33,572 nucleotides of DNA from Candidatus Zhuqueibacterota bacterium (GTDB taxonomy: Bacteria; Zhuqueibacterota; Zhuqueibacteria; Zhuqueibacterales; Zhuqueibacteraceae): NCBI GenBank assembly GCA_022616415.1, contig JAKEEU010000115.1:1-33572 (forward strand). Reading direction: 5' to 3'. A program made the translations under genes and the position numbers. The notes beneath the pieces are model-generated. The model was not told where the DNA came from, ran no database searches, and was given only the letters and a program-made list of their open reading frames with translations. Shown one piece after another: positions 7,674-16,009 of this stretch. Position 1 is the first letter of the stretch. Each line of letters begins with the position of its first letter.

Positions 7674-10600
7674 ATGCGACGACCTCTCCACAATTTCTCC
7701 ATAGGCACAGCTTGCCGATACCTTGAGGGGACCTTGGCTGGCGCGCTTTGCCGAACCGGTCGAAACAATGCCCTACGGGCGTCTGCCTTGCGGGTGTCCG
7801 CCATTCGCCTTTCGGCCTTCACTTTGTTGGCCTGCGCCGGGGCGATCTTGGCGCCGCAATCGTTGTGGGCTCAGGCGGCTACTAATCCTTCCACAGCGCC
7901 GGCGGAGAAAATACAAACGGGTTCCACCATGCCGGCGGCGAAGGCGAGCAGGGATACGGTGTTGCGCGCTTATAGCATTGAAGATTTGCTCGCGTACAAA
8001 GATTTTTATGAACGCGAACGGTTCCGCCTCGATAGCGAGCGGTTGTATTTGCGCGATAAAGGCATCCGCGATATGGAGAGTTTTCTGGCCAGCCATCCGA
8101 AGAGCAAAATTCTCGACAAGGTTATCGTCCGGCTCGCCGAGCTGCATTACGAAAGCGCTCTCGAAAAGTATAACCAAGACCAGGAGCAATACTCCAACAA
8201 TCTCTCCGCGCACGAAAAGGGTCTGCTGACCGAAGCGCCGGCCGAGCCGCGCAAGGATTTCTCGCGCTCGCTGGAGCTTTATCAGCGCATCATCGATGAA
8301 TTTCCGCAAAGCAAGCTGGTTGACGACGCTTCTTATAACAAGGCGTTTTTGCTGGAGGATTTGGGCCAGCGCGAAGAGGCGGTCGCCTTGCACGAAAAAT
8401 TCGTGCAGGGCTTTCCGGAGAGCCGCTACGTGCCCGATGCGCTTTTCCGCGTCGCCGAATATTATTTTAATCCGCCCTTGAATCAAATCGAGCGCGCCAT
8501 TGAGATTTACAACCGCATTTTGAGCTACAACGACAGTCCCAAGTACGACGAAGCGCTGTATCGCCTCGGCTGGAGCTACTACAAGCAGAACGATTATCCG
8601 AAGGCGATCTCGTGTTTTACCATGCTGGCGGACGACGTCAAGCGCTCGCAACGCCTCGACCCGAAGCACAAGATTACCAACCCGAGCCTGGCCGAAGAAT
8701 CGATCGAGTACATCGGCATCGCGTTTCTCGATTACAAAGGCGCCACGGCTGCCGCCGAGTATCTCAACCGTGTCGGTGGCCGGCAATATGGCATCGATAT
8801 TTTACGCAAGATTGGCGACGCCTACATGAACGTGAAGGAGGAATATAACAAAGCCGTCGAGGCGTATCGCATTTTGCTGCGCATGTATCCTTATGTGGCG
8901 GAAGCGCCGGTGGTGCGCGCCAAAATCGCCGAAGCGTTTCGAGCGATGGGCGAAGAACAGATGGCTTACATTCAGCGCGACAGCTTGTTTCAGGATTATC
9001 GCGAAGGCACGGCGTGGTGGGCGAACAACACCGGCGACGAGCTGCGGGTGAAGACGCACCAGCTCGTCGAGCGCGGATTGCGCGAAAACGTCAACCTGCT
9101 GTTGAAACGCGCCGACGAGAACGACGACGCCAATCTTTACGCGCAAGCCGTCAAAGACAGCCGCAAGTATCTCGGCTCTTTCGCGAAAGATTCCGCCGCT
9201 TCACAGATTCACTGGAATATGGCGCTGACGCTCGACGCCAAGCTGGGCCAGCGCGACGAGGCTTACGACGAATACCTCAACTGCAGTAATTCGTATTGGA
9301 ACAGCCGTTTCCAAAAAATGGCGGCGGAGAACGCCGTCGCGCTCGCACAGGAAATCGCCGGCGTCGACTCGATCTCCCGCCCGGCGGTGATGCCGCTGAA
9401 CATCGGCGAGATGAAAGAAAGGATGCAAGACAGCACCGGCGCCGATACTGGCAGCAAGTTGCGGCGGGCTTTGCACCTGGAGCCTAAGCCCTTGACCGCG
9501 GGCGAGGCCAAGCTGGCGGCGGCCATTGACAATTACATCAAGCTTTTTCCGCACGAAGCGGAGACGGCGGAGCGTCTGGCGCAAGCCGGCGCCTTGTTTT
9601 ACAACAACAATACTTTTGCCGAATCGATCAAGTATTTCAAAACGCTGTTGAAGCATTTTCCCGAAAGCCCGTCGGCGGAATATGCGGAATATCTGCTGAT
9701 GGAAAGTTATTTCGGCAAATTCGATTACAAAAGCTCCGAGCTGGTCGCCAAGCGCCTGAAACTGAACAGCAAGAACGAAGATTACGTTCGCAGGGCCGAG
9801 CAGCGTTTGGCGGAATCGATTTTCTTGCAGGCCGAAGGCCTGGCCAGCCGCGCCGAGCATCTGAAAGCGGCGGAAGAATATCGCCGCGTTTTTGAGGAAG
9901 TGCCCAATGCGGAATTTGCGGATCTGGCTTTGCACAATTCGGGACTGGAGTTCGACCAGGCGCGCGAGTATCGCCGGGCCGTCGAGACTTATGATATTTT
10001 GACGCAAACGTTCCCCAAGTCGCCGCACTATTTGCCGGCGCTGAACAACATGGCGTACGATTACGGCGCGTTGAATGATTTTCGCAACGCCGCGCTCACC
10101 TTCGAACGCCTCGCCAACGAAGAGCCGGACAGCGCCAAAGCCGAGGTTAACCTGTACAACGCCAGCGTGTTTTACGTGCGCGCCGAAGAATGGGAGCGCG
10201 CGATTCGCGTCAACCGCTCATTCGTGTCGCGCTATCCCAAGTCCAAAGACGCGGCGGACATGTTTTACGAGATCGCCAATTTCCATTTGAAGCTCGAAGA
10301 TCTCGACAACGCCAACGCGGTTTACGGCGAATATGCCGAAAAATTTCCCGACTCGCCGCGCACGGTGGAGACTTTTTACCGCCGCGGCGAATATTATGAA
10401 AAGAAAAACGACCCGAGCCAGGCCAAGGTCGAATACGAAAAGGCGATTGCCAAGAGCAAATCGTTCGAGTCGCGCCAAATGGACGCCAACGAATTTTTTG
10501 CGGCCGAGGCGCTCTTCCGGTTGACTGAGATCAAGTATGGCGAGTTTGCCGGGATTCGTTTCAAACTGCCGCAGGCGCAGATGGAGGTATCGAAAGAGCG

Positions 10601-12440
10601 CAAGAAAAATGCGCTGCTCGAGATCGTCGACAATTACACCAAGGTGGCCGCGTACGGCACGCTGCGATTGTATGAATCCACCTATAAAATCGGCGCGGCT
10701 TACGAAGAGTTTGCTTCCACCTGGGCGGAACAGGAAATTCCGGAAGTCGATGCCGCCCGCCGCATCGTTGCCAAGAAGGAGATCAACCAGACCGCGGCGG
10801 AGCTTTATGAACGCTCTTTGCTCGCCTACAAAAACGCGGCGAAGGCGTTGGCCAAGCTGGCGAGTCTTTATAACAACCCAGCGGCGCAGGTGTATGCGAC
10901 GGCGGACACGGCGCTGTTCGATCCCGCCGGGCGAGTGGCGACTGAAGACACCACGCTGCGCATCGCGCAGCGCTGGATCGAGCGCAGCAAGCTCAAAATT
11001 TCCGAAGTGATTTACGACATGGCGGAGATCAACTACGCTTCGGTGGAGCAGTTGTTGGAAGCGCCAGTGCCGGAGAACATGGACAAAATCACCGCGCTGG
11101 AATTTCACCACCAATTGCTCGGCAAGTTTATCAAGCCGCTGATTGCGCAAATCGTGACGGCGCACCAGCGCAATTTGGCCGAGGCGGATTCGCTCGGCTT
11201 GAACAATCACTGGGTGGACAAATCGCGCCGGAAAATCATCACCACGGAAAACATTCTGGCAGCCGAATATGCGGACTTGAGCTGGCGGGCGCTGTCGCAA
11301 TACAAAGCCGATATCAGCGATTATAAGGCCTACGTCAATTCCGGCGACGTTCGCGCGCTGGATTTGCGCGACGAGATGGGAAATCTGGTCGATTATTCGC
11401 GGTCGTTTGCCAAGGCCACGGTGCAGGCACATGGCGCAACGTTCGACCGTGCGGCGGCGATCAAATTCACCGGCAGCGAGCTGGAAAAAACCGAAGAGGC
11501 GGCGTTCGCCTTTGCTTACCGCTTTGCGACGAGCATGGATTCTTTGGCGAAAATTGCGAAAGCTGAGCGCCAGGCTTTCGAAGCGCGAATCAAGGAAGGC
11601 CGCACCGGCAACGGCGCCGTGAAAGGCGACGATTTGCAGGATGCCGCCGTGGCGTTTGAAGACAATTACTACTCATTGTCGGAAGGCGTGACCGAGGTTT
11701 TGCAGCTCGGGTTCGAGCTGGCACAAAAGCACAAGCTGGAGAACGCCTGGTCGGAGAAAATCGTCTTGTTGCTGGTGAAGAGCGAGCCGGAGAAATATGC
11801 GGGCCTGCTCGGATTGCAGCTCGCGCAGCTCTCGGCGCCGACGGATGAGACCTGGCTGGCGACGCCGGCTTATCATTCCGGCTGGACGAACGTGAGCTTC
11901 AACACGAGCGGCTGGCAGGCGGCGCAGAATCTCGGCGAAGGCCAGCAATTTAAAGGTTACGGCGCGCAACGCTTGTGGCTGTCCGGTGATAGCATGGCTG
12001 CGATGAGCCACGATTTTCCGGTTGATTCTGCCGCGGGTGATCCAGCGAAAGCGCCGCCGGCGCCTAAGAAAAACAGCCTGCTCTATTTCCGCAAGAACAT
12101 CACGGTCGCCGGGCTGCCGGTGTCGGGACAAATTCAGTTGCTGGCGGATGATTCGTATAATTTGTTCGTCAACGGCGAGTACATTGCGGAATTTAACCAG
12201 CCGCTGAACGAAGCGCTCGGCACGCGCATTCACGATCTTTCCAATTTTCTGCGCACCGGCGAGAACACGGTGGCGCTGGAAGTGCGCGACCAGGACAACA
12301 GCGGCGGCGCTTTGGAAGCGGTGGTGTTTGTGAAATCACTGCCGGGATGGGAGCAGCGCGAAGCCGAGCTGCAAGCCAAAAAAGAGAAGCGGGAAGAGAC
12401 GATGATTTTTGAACGCGGCGTTTTGCCGAAGAACCAATAA
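7674..12440 (+). CDS. Giant secreted TPR protein with C-terminal beta-sandwich domain
   Basis: About 1588 residues starting at ATG 7674, 30 nt after the previous stop. A long leader contains a threefold pentapeptide repeat (ALRAS/ALRVS/AIRLS, residues 33-47) before the hydrophobic segment FTLLACAGAILA and a cleavage site near LWAQA. GTG 7794 is an alternative start that would give an ordinary signal peptide. Residues ~90-980 are packed with TPR-like helix pairs (for example YQRIIDEFPQSKLVDDASYNKAFLLEDLG and YKQNDYPKAISCFTMLADD), resembling the YbgF/BamD-type 'Y..I..FP.S...' outer-membrane TPRs. Residues ~1390-1565 form a beta-rich domain with YFRKNITV, LLADDSYNLFVNGEYI and LRTGENTVALEVRDQ, the pattern of galactose-binding-like sandwiches found at the N-termini of rhamnosidases and GH2 enzymes. 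It may be a periplasmic scaffold that also contacts glycan. The final tail is Lys/Glu-rich. Confidence 0.85.
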   Translation: MRRPLHNFSIGTACRYLEGTLAGALCRTGRNNALRASALRVSAIRLSAFTLLACAGAILAPQSLWAQAATNPSTAPAEKIQTGSTMPAAKASRDTVLRAYSIEDLLAYKDFYERERFRLDSERLYLRDKGIRDMESFLASHPKSKILDKVIVRLAELHYESALEKYNQDQEQYSNNLSAHEKGLLTEAPAEPRKDFSRSLELYQRIIDEFPQSKLVDDASYNKAFLLEDLGQREEAVALHEKFVQGFPESRYVPDALFRVAEYYFNPPLNQIERAIEIYNRILSYNDSPKYDEALYRLGWSYYKQNDYPKAISCFTMLADDVKRSQRLDPKHKITNPSLAEESIEYIGIAFLDYKGATAAAEYLNRVGGRQYGIDILRKIGDAYMNVKEEYNKAVEAYRILLRMYPYVAEAPVVRAKIAEAFRAMGEEQMAYIQRDSLFQDYREGTAWWANNTGDELRVKTHQLVERGLRENVNLLLKRADENDDANLYAQAVKDSRKYLGSFAKDSAASQIHWNMALTLDAKLGQRDEAYDEYLNCSNSYWNSRFQKMAAENAVALAQEIAGVDSISRPAVMPLNIGEMKERMQDSTGADTGSKLRRALHLEPKPLTAGEAKLAAAIDNYIKLFPHEAETAERLAQAGALFYNNNTFAESIKYFKTLLKHFPESPSAEYAEYLLMESYFGKFDYKSSELVAKRLKLNSKNEDYVRRAEQRLAESIFLQAEGLASRAEHLKAAEEYRRVFEEVPNAEFADLALHNSGLEFDQAREYRRAVETYDILTQTFPKSPHYLPALNNMAYDYGALNDFRNAALTFERLANEEPDSAKAEVNLYNASVFYVRAEEWERAIRVNRSFVSRYPKSKDAADMFYEIANFHLKLEDLDNANAVYGEYAEKFPDSPRTVETFYRRGEYYEKKNDPSQAKVEYEKAIAKSKSFESRQMDANEFFAAEALFRLTEIKYGEFAGIRFKLPQAQMEVSKERKKNALLEIVDNYTKVAAYGTLRLYESTYKIGAAYEEFASTWAEQEIPEVDAARRIVAKKEINQTAAELYERSLLAYKNAAKALAKLASLYNNPAAQVYATADTALFDPAGRVATEDTTLRIAQRWIERSKLKISEVIYDMAEINYASVEQLLEAPVPENMDKITALEFHHQLLGKFIKPLIAQIVTAHQRNLAEADSLGLNNHWVDKSRRKIITTENILAAEYADLSWRALSQYKADISDYKAYVNSGDVRALDLRDEMGNLVDYSRSFAKATVQAHGATFDRAAAIKFTGSELEKTEEAAFAFAYRFATSMDSLAKIAKAERQAFEARIKEGRTGNGAVKGDDLQDAAVAFEDNYYSLSEGVTEVLQLGFELAQKHKLENAWSEKIVLLLVKSEPEKYAGLLGLQLAQLSAPTDETWLATPAYHSGWTNVSFNTSGWQAAQNLGEGQQFKGYGAQRLWLSGDSMAAMSHDFPVDSAAGDPAKAPPAPKKNSLLYFRKNITVAGLPVSGQIQLLADDSYNLFVNGEYIAEFNQPLNEALGTRIHDLSNFLRTGENTVALEVRDQDNSGGALEAVVFVKSLPGWEQREAELQAKKEKREETMIFERGVLPKNQ

Positions 12441-12447
12441 ATCGAAC

Positions 12448-12852
12448 ATGAAGCGCATACTGATTGGCATTTTCGCTTTGAGCTTTTTGCCCGCGCTTGC
12501 TGCGGCGCAAACGGAATCGAGCAACGCCCAAAATGCGGCGGCGGATACTGTGAAAGCCAAGACGTCGGCAAAGCCGGTTGAGGTTTCGCGTCCCTTAAAA
12601 CCGGATTCATCCGGCGCCGAAGAAGAAATGGAACTGGAGGCGATTGCCATCGAGGCGATCATCGAGAAGCCGAACGTGGACATCATCCCCAAACGGATCG
12701 CGCCCGATCTCGAGGAGGTGGAGTTCGTCGAGCGCAGCTTTGAGCGCGAGCTCAAAGAAGTGCCGAAAGATTTGCTGCTGCTCAACGACGATCTCGACCG
12801 CGTCGCCAAGCTCGAAGGCTTGAAGAAATTGTTGGAGAAGAAAAAGAAGTAA
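12448..12852 (+). CDS. Small secreted protein between TPR and ExbB genes
   Basis: A 134-residue protein starting at ATG 12448, 7 nt after the TPR stop codon. It has a clear signal peptide (MKRILIGIFALSFLPALAAAQ), then a low-complexity Ala/Ser/Lys linker to about residue 60, then an acidic helical region (EEMELEAIAIEAIIEKPNVDIIPKR) and a charged tail ending in poly-Lys. No membrane segment follows the signal, so it should be periplasmic or lipid-free envelope-associated (no lipobox Cys is visible). No family is recognised with confidence. Its tight position between the giant TPR protein and the proton channel argues that it is a structural component of the same machine, perhaps linking the channel to the scaffold. 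Confidence 0.75.
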   Translation: MKRILIGIFALSFLPALAAAQTESSNAQNAAADTVKAKTSAKPVEVSRPLKPDSSGAEEEMELEAIAIEAIIEKPNVDIIPKRIAPDLEEVEFVERSFERELKEVPKDLLLLNDDLDRVAKLEGLKKLLEKKKK

Positions 12853-12907
12853 GAGTTGTATAATTCACGACATCCCTTTGAAACAAACGTGGCAGGAGGT
12901 ATTTTGC

Positions 12908-13558
12908 ATGAATGAGTTCATTGCCGCATTTCGGCCTGACTCCGACGGCGTGTGGTACGTTTACGCTATTGCTTTCGTGGGCGCGTTTGCGCTGGCGATT
13001 GCGATCGAGCGCGCTTACTACATCATCGTGCGTTCGAATATCAATGCGCCTAAGTTTATGGCTGAAATCCGCAAGCTGGTGAAGGCGGGAGAATACAAAA
13101 AAGCACTGGCGCTGTGCGAAGCGGCGCCGAACAAAGCGTTGGCGCGCGTCGTAGCGGCCGGATTGCGCAAGGTGGCGGAAAACGATACCACTGATTTCCG
13201 CGCGATCCAAAACAGCGTCGACGAAGGCACGCTCGAGATCATTCCGAAGCTGCAGGAGCGCACCGGCTTTCTCGCCATGCTTGCAAATGTGGCAACACTG
13301 TTGGGCCTGATGGGAACGATATGGGGATTGATCCTGGCGTTCCGCTCGGTGTCTTCGGCGGGAATCGACGCCGCAGAAAAAGCGCGCATGCTTGCCGCCG
13401 GCATCAGCGCGGCGATGAACACGACCTTGATGGGCCTGGCCGTCGCGATACCGGCGATTTTGATCTATACCATGATCCACAACAGAACGGTGAAGATCAT
13501 CGACGAAATCGACGAGCACACCGTGAAGCTGATCAACCTGTTAACCGGGAATCGTTAA
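12908..13558 (+). CDS. MotA/TolQ/ExbB family proton channel subunit
   Basis: Start at ATG 12908, set by AGGAGG at 12894-12899; 216 residues. Three membrane segments appear: about residues 15-35 (VWYVYAIAFVGAFALAIAI), 118-142 (TGFLAMLANVATLLGLMGT) and 162-188 (GISAAMNTTLMGLAVAIPAI), with a cytoplasmic helical domain between the first two. The segments 'LANVATLLGLMGTIWGLILAF' and 'AAMNTTLMGLAVAIPA' match the two most conserved stretches of the family, including the Thr residues lining the proton path. In ExbB/TolQ systems five copies surround an ExbD/TolR dimer and convert proton flow into force on a periplasmic partner. Three nucleotides separate it from the first ExbD gene, so the two are almost certainly translated together. 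Confidence 0.95.
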   Translation: MNEFIAAFRPDSDGVWYVYAIAFVGAFALAIAIERAYYIIVRSNINAPKFMAEIRKLVKAGEYKKALALCEAAPNKALARVVAAGLRKVAENDTTDFRAIQNSVDEGTLEIIPKLQERTGFLAMLANVATLLGLMGTIWGLILAFRSVSSAGIDAAEKARMLAAGISAAMNTTLMGLAVAIPAILIYTMIHNRTVKIIDEIDEHTVKLINLLTGNR

Positions 13559-13561
13559 ACT

Positions 13562-14098
13562 ATGGCGTTCAAACCTTCAAAGCGGCGCCACATCGAAATG
13601 GAGAGCACGGAGCTGAATCTTACCCCGATCATGAATTTGATGGTGGTGATGATTCCGATTCTGTTGTCCTCGACGCAATTCGTCAAGATCGGCATCCTCG
13701 AGCTGAATTTGCCGCCTTCGGTGGGGGTTGCTACGGCTGCCGGCGCGCTGCCGAAAGAGACGCAGCGCACGCTCGATCTCACCGTCTCGATTACCGAGAG
13801 CGGTTTTTACATTTCGAGTGCGCTCGCCGTGCTGCCGGGCGACGACACCGCCGGGCCGACGATTCCGAAAAATGGCGATGGCGCTTATGATTTCGAGGCG
13901 TTGAGCAAGAAACTGTACGAAGTCAAACAAAAAGCCCGCGAGCATTTTCCGGACACGGAAGCAATCGTGATTCAAGCGGAAAGAGACATCAGCTATCAGA
14001 TCCTGGTGAGCACGATGGACGCGGCGCGCGAGTTCAAGATCGGCGAGCAGAGCGTGCCGCTCTTCCCGCTGGTCTCATTGAGCGCCGGCGTCATTTAA
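13562..14098 (+). CDS. ExbD/TolR family protein 1, proton-carrying Asp replaced by Asn
   Basis: A 178-residue single-pass protein: short basic cytoplasmic N-terminus, membrane helix about residues 21-40, then a periplasmic domain with strand LDLTVSITESGFYIS and C-terminal TolR-like fold (DTEAIVIQAERDISYQILVSTMDAAREF). In ExbD/TolR the helix opens with a motif of the type (I/L)N(V/L)TP(hydrophobic)2D, and the Asp (D25 in E. coli ExbD) is essential for proton transfer. Here the motif reads LNLTPIMNLM: residue 25 is Asn (AAT, 13634-13636). All surrounding positions fit the family, so this is a specific change. It follows ExbB by 3 nt and precedes a second ExbD that retains Asp, pointing to a heterodimeric stator in which this copy has a structural rather than proton-carrying role. 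Confidence 0.92.
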   Translation: MAFKPSKRRHIEMESTELNLTPIMNLMVVMIPILLSSTQFVKIGILELNLPPSVGVATAAGALPKETQRTLDLTVSITESGFYISSALAVLPGDDTAGPTIPKNGDGAYDFEALSKKLYEVKQKAREHFPDTEAIVIQAERDISYQILVSTMDAAREFKIGEQSVPLFPLVSLSAGVI

Positions 14099-14111
14099 TC
14101 AGAAAGAAATT

Positions 14112-14615
14112 ATGGCTTTCATTCCCTCTCGAATCAAGAAGCACAACGTCAAGTCGGCGGAGACGAAGCTGAATCTCACTTCGATGATGGACATGTTCAC
14201 CATCATCCTGGTGTTCCTGCTGAAAAATTTTTCCACGGAGGGCCAGCTCATCTCGCCCTCGGATTATTTGAAGCTGCCCAATTCCAAAGTGGAACAGCCG
14301 CCGGAAGTGGGCCTGGACGTGGTCGTATCCAAGCAAGTGATTCTCGTCAATCACGAAACCGTCGCGCTGCTGGACGACGTCAAAAAAAATGATCCGGCGA
14401 TTATGGATCATGGGGTGATCAAGCCGCTGCAGGAGAGACTGCGTTTTTACAGCAGCCAGGCCAAGAAAATGGAGGTCGATTACGGCATCAAATTCTCCGG
14501 CAAGGTGACGATACAGGGGGACAAGGAATTGCCCTATTCGGAGCTGGTGAAAGTTATCCGCACGTGCGGGGTTTCAGATTATCCGAACATGCGCTTGCTC
14601 GTCTATCGAGAGTAG
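14112..14615 (+). CDS. ExbD/TolR family protein 2, with the conserved membrane Asp
   Basis: A 167-residue protein that starts MAFIPSRIKKHN, similar in opening to its neighbour (MAFKPSKRRH). The membrane helix (about residues 23-40) begins LNLTSMMDMFTIILVFLLKNF. Asp27 (GAC, 14190-14192) is at the position of the proton-carrying Asp of ExbD/TolR, while the usual Pro before it is Ser. The periplasmic part contains KVTIQGDKELPYSELVKVIRTC and ends in LLVYRE, typical of the ExbD/TolR C-terminal fold. A 13-nt gap separates it from the first ExbD. The two paralogues are clearly diverged rather than a recent duplication, as expected if they occupy different places in the complex, as with the paired TolR homologues AglQ and AglS in Myxococcus. 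Confidence 0.93.
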   Translation: MAFIPSRIKKHNVKSAETKLNLTSMMDMFTIILVFLLKNFSTEGQLISPSDYLKLPNSKVEQPPEVGLDVVVSKQVILVNHETVALLDDVKKNDPAIMDHGVIKPLQERLRFYSSQAKKMEVDYGIKFSGKVTIQGDKELPYSELVKVIRTCGVSDYPNMRLLVYRE

Positions 14616-14676
14616 CAGCAGTTGGGATTTCAATTTTTCGTGAAAGATGATCTCCAAATTAAAACAGGAAACCACC

Positions 14677-15804
14677 ATGGCTGCAGATGCGGCATTGCCG
14701 AAAGACGAGTTTGCGATTGTCGCCAATTTTCCCAAAGTTTTTGAAAAAAGCCTTTGGGAACATTTTGACAAGCGCTTTATTTCGGTTTTGGCGGCATCGC
14801 TTGTGGGCAATGTTCTCATCATTGCATTTTTGGTGATGAATGCGCCGCAACAACTGAGCAATAAAGATATCGCGCGCATCCAGGATCGGTTTGCCAAATT
14901 GGTTCTTGATAAGCAGCCGCCCGCCGAGCCCGAGGTCAAATTTGCCGAAGCCACGCCCGCGAAGGAACTGCCGCCAGAGACGACGGCGGCTCCTGCCAAT
15001 TCAGGCAGCGTGCGAACAAGCGGAGGACGGCCGGGTTTTTCCACGACAACAAATGCAGCCACCTCCGGCACAGCAACCGGCGTTGCAGGCGGTGGCGTCG
15101 AAATTCCAGGCGCGACCGGCCGCCGCACGCGCGAGCAAATTTCCAGCGACGTCAGCCGCTCCGGCATTCTCGGCTTGTTGACCAGCAACAGCGGTTTGGC
15201 GAGCGGCGAGGCTGCGGAAGACGTGCTCAACGGCAACAACGCGCCGGCGAATTTGGACGAAGCGTTATCCAAAGTCAGCGGCAGCGGCTTGCGCCGAGGC
15301 AGCGAGGCTGATGCCGGCAAGCCTTTAGGCTCGGGTGGCGGCAACGACCGTGAAGTGCGCGGCGGCCGCGCCACTAATGCCGGGGGCATCGACGCTTTGG
15401 TGCAGGGTCTCGGCGAAGGCCGCGCGCAAGGCGTGCAACGTTCCGGCGGTTTGGAAGTGGGCAGCGAAGAGTCGTTGATCGAAGAGAGTGAAGACGGCAG
15501 AGCCACCGGCTCGCGCGATCGCGATGCCGTTGCGGCCGTTGTCGCCAAGCACATCTCGGCGATTCAGTTTTGCTACCAACGCGAGCTGAAGCGCAGCCCG
15601 AACCTGAAAGGCAAAGTGGTCGTGCGTTTTGTGATTACGCCGCAAGGTACGATCGAAACCGTGACGATTCTGGCCTCGACGTTGGGTAATCCGGCGGTTG
15701 AAAATTGCATTGCCGAACGCATCAAGCGCTGGGATGATTTTGGCGCCATCGACCCCGCCAAAGGCAACACCACATTTCGGCAAGTTTACACGTTTGGATA
15801 TTAG
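14677..15804 (+). CDS. TonB-like protein with AgmX/PglI-type C-terminal domain
   Basis: ATG 14677 is preferred because AGGAAA lies just upstream; an in-frame ATG at 14647 adds ten residues. The 375-residue protein has a cytoplasmic N-terminus, one membrane segment (about residues 34-54, ISVLAASLVGNVLIIAFLV), a Pro/Glu-rich then Gly/Ser/Ala-rich spacer (about 60-270), and a C-terminal domain with FCYQRELKRSPNLKGKVVVRF...GTIETV...NCIAERIKRW. That is the AgmX/PglI C-terminal pattern, including the conserved Cys pair (C299, C344). Such proteins have a TonB-like layout: anchored in the inner membrane next to ExbBD, with a flexible linker reaching across the periplasm. It would transmit motion from the channel to outer-membrane or scaffold partners, here probably the TPR proteins. 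It is the last gene before a terminator. Confidence 0.88.
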   Translation: MAADAALPKDEFAIVANFPKVFEKSLWEHFDKRFISVLAASLVGNVLIIAFLVMNAPQQLSNKDIARIQDRFAKLVLDKQPPAEPEVKFAEATPAKELPPETTAAPANSGSVRTSGGRPGFSTTTNAATSGTATGVAGGGVEIPGATGRRTREQISSDVSRSGILGLLTSNSGLASGEAAEDVLNGNNAPANLDEALSKVSGSGLRRGSEADAGKPLGSGGGNDREVRGGRATNAGGIDALVQGLGEGRAQGVQRSGGLEVGSEESLIEESEDGRATGSRDRDAVAAVVAKHISAIQFCYQRELKRSPNLKGKVVVRFVITPQGTIETVTILASTLGNPAVENCIAERIKRWDDFGAIDPAKGNTTFRQVYTFGY

Positions 15805-15858
15805 TCCCGCCTTCTCTTGATTCTTTCCGAATTGGTTGTGAACCGGAGCTTATAAGTC

Positions 15859-15883
15859 TTGCAAAGAACGCACGTCTTTGCAA
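15859..15883 (+). other. Perfect 9-bp hairpin downstream of the AgmX-type gene
   Basis: TTGCAAAGA (15859-15867) and TCTTTGCAA (15875-15883) form a perfect stem with a 7-nt loop, 55 nt after the stop codon and about 50 nt before the intrinsic terminator. There is no T-run, so it is more likely an RNA-stability hairpin or a palindromic protein site than a terminator. Confidence 0.45.
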
Positions 15884-15933
15884 AGGTTAGTGCCGGCGAA
15901 CGTTTTTTTCGCTGACAAAACGACAATTAAATT

Positions 15934-15990
15934 AACCGCCAATCTCGGTGATGACCACGTCGGGTTACCGGATTGGCGGTTTCTTTTTTT
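15934..15990 (+). terminator. Intrinsic terminator ending the TPR-ExbBD-AgmX cluster
   Basis: AACCGCCAATC (15934-15944) pairs perfectly with GATTGGCGGTT (15971-15981), and the stem is extended inward by CGGT/ACCG after a one-base bulge. The right arm runs directly into TTTCTTTTTTT. Stem, loop and T-run together make a strong Rho-independent terminator for plus-strand transcription, separating the envelope machine from the sugar locus. Confidence 0.85.
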
Positions 15991-16009
15991 GCGGCTTTTC
16001 CAAAAAGAC

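Noticed and set aside
10218..11432. Long minus-strand ORF of about 404 codons inside the giant TPR gene
   Set aside because: Same reason: mirror of codon bias, no domain, no ribosome site.
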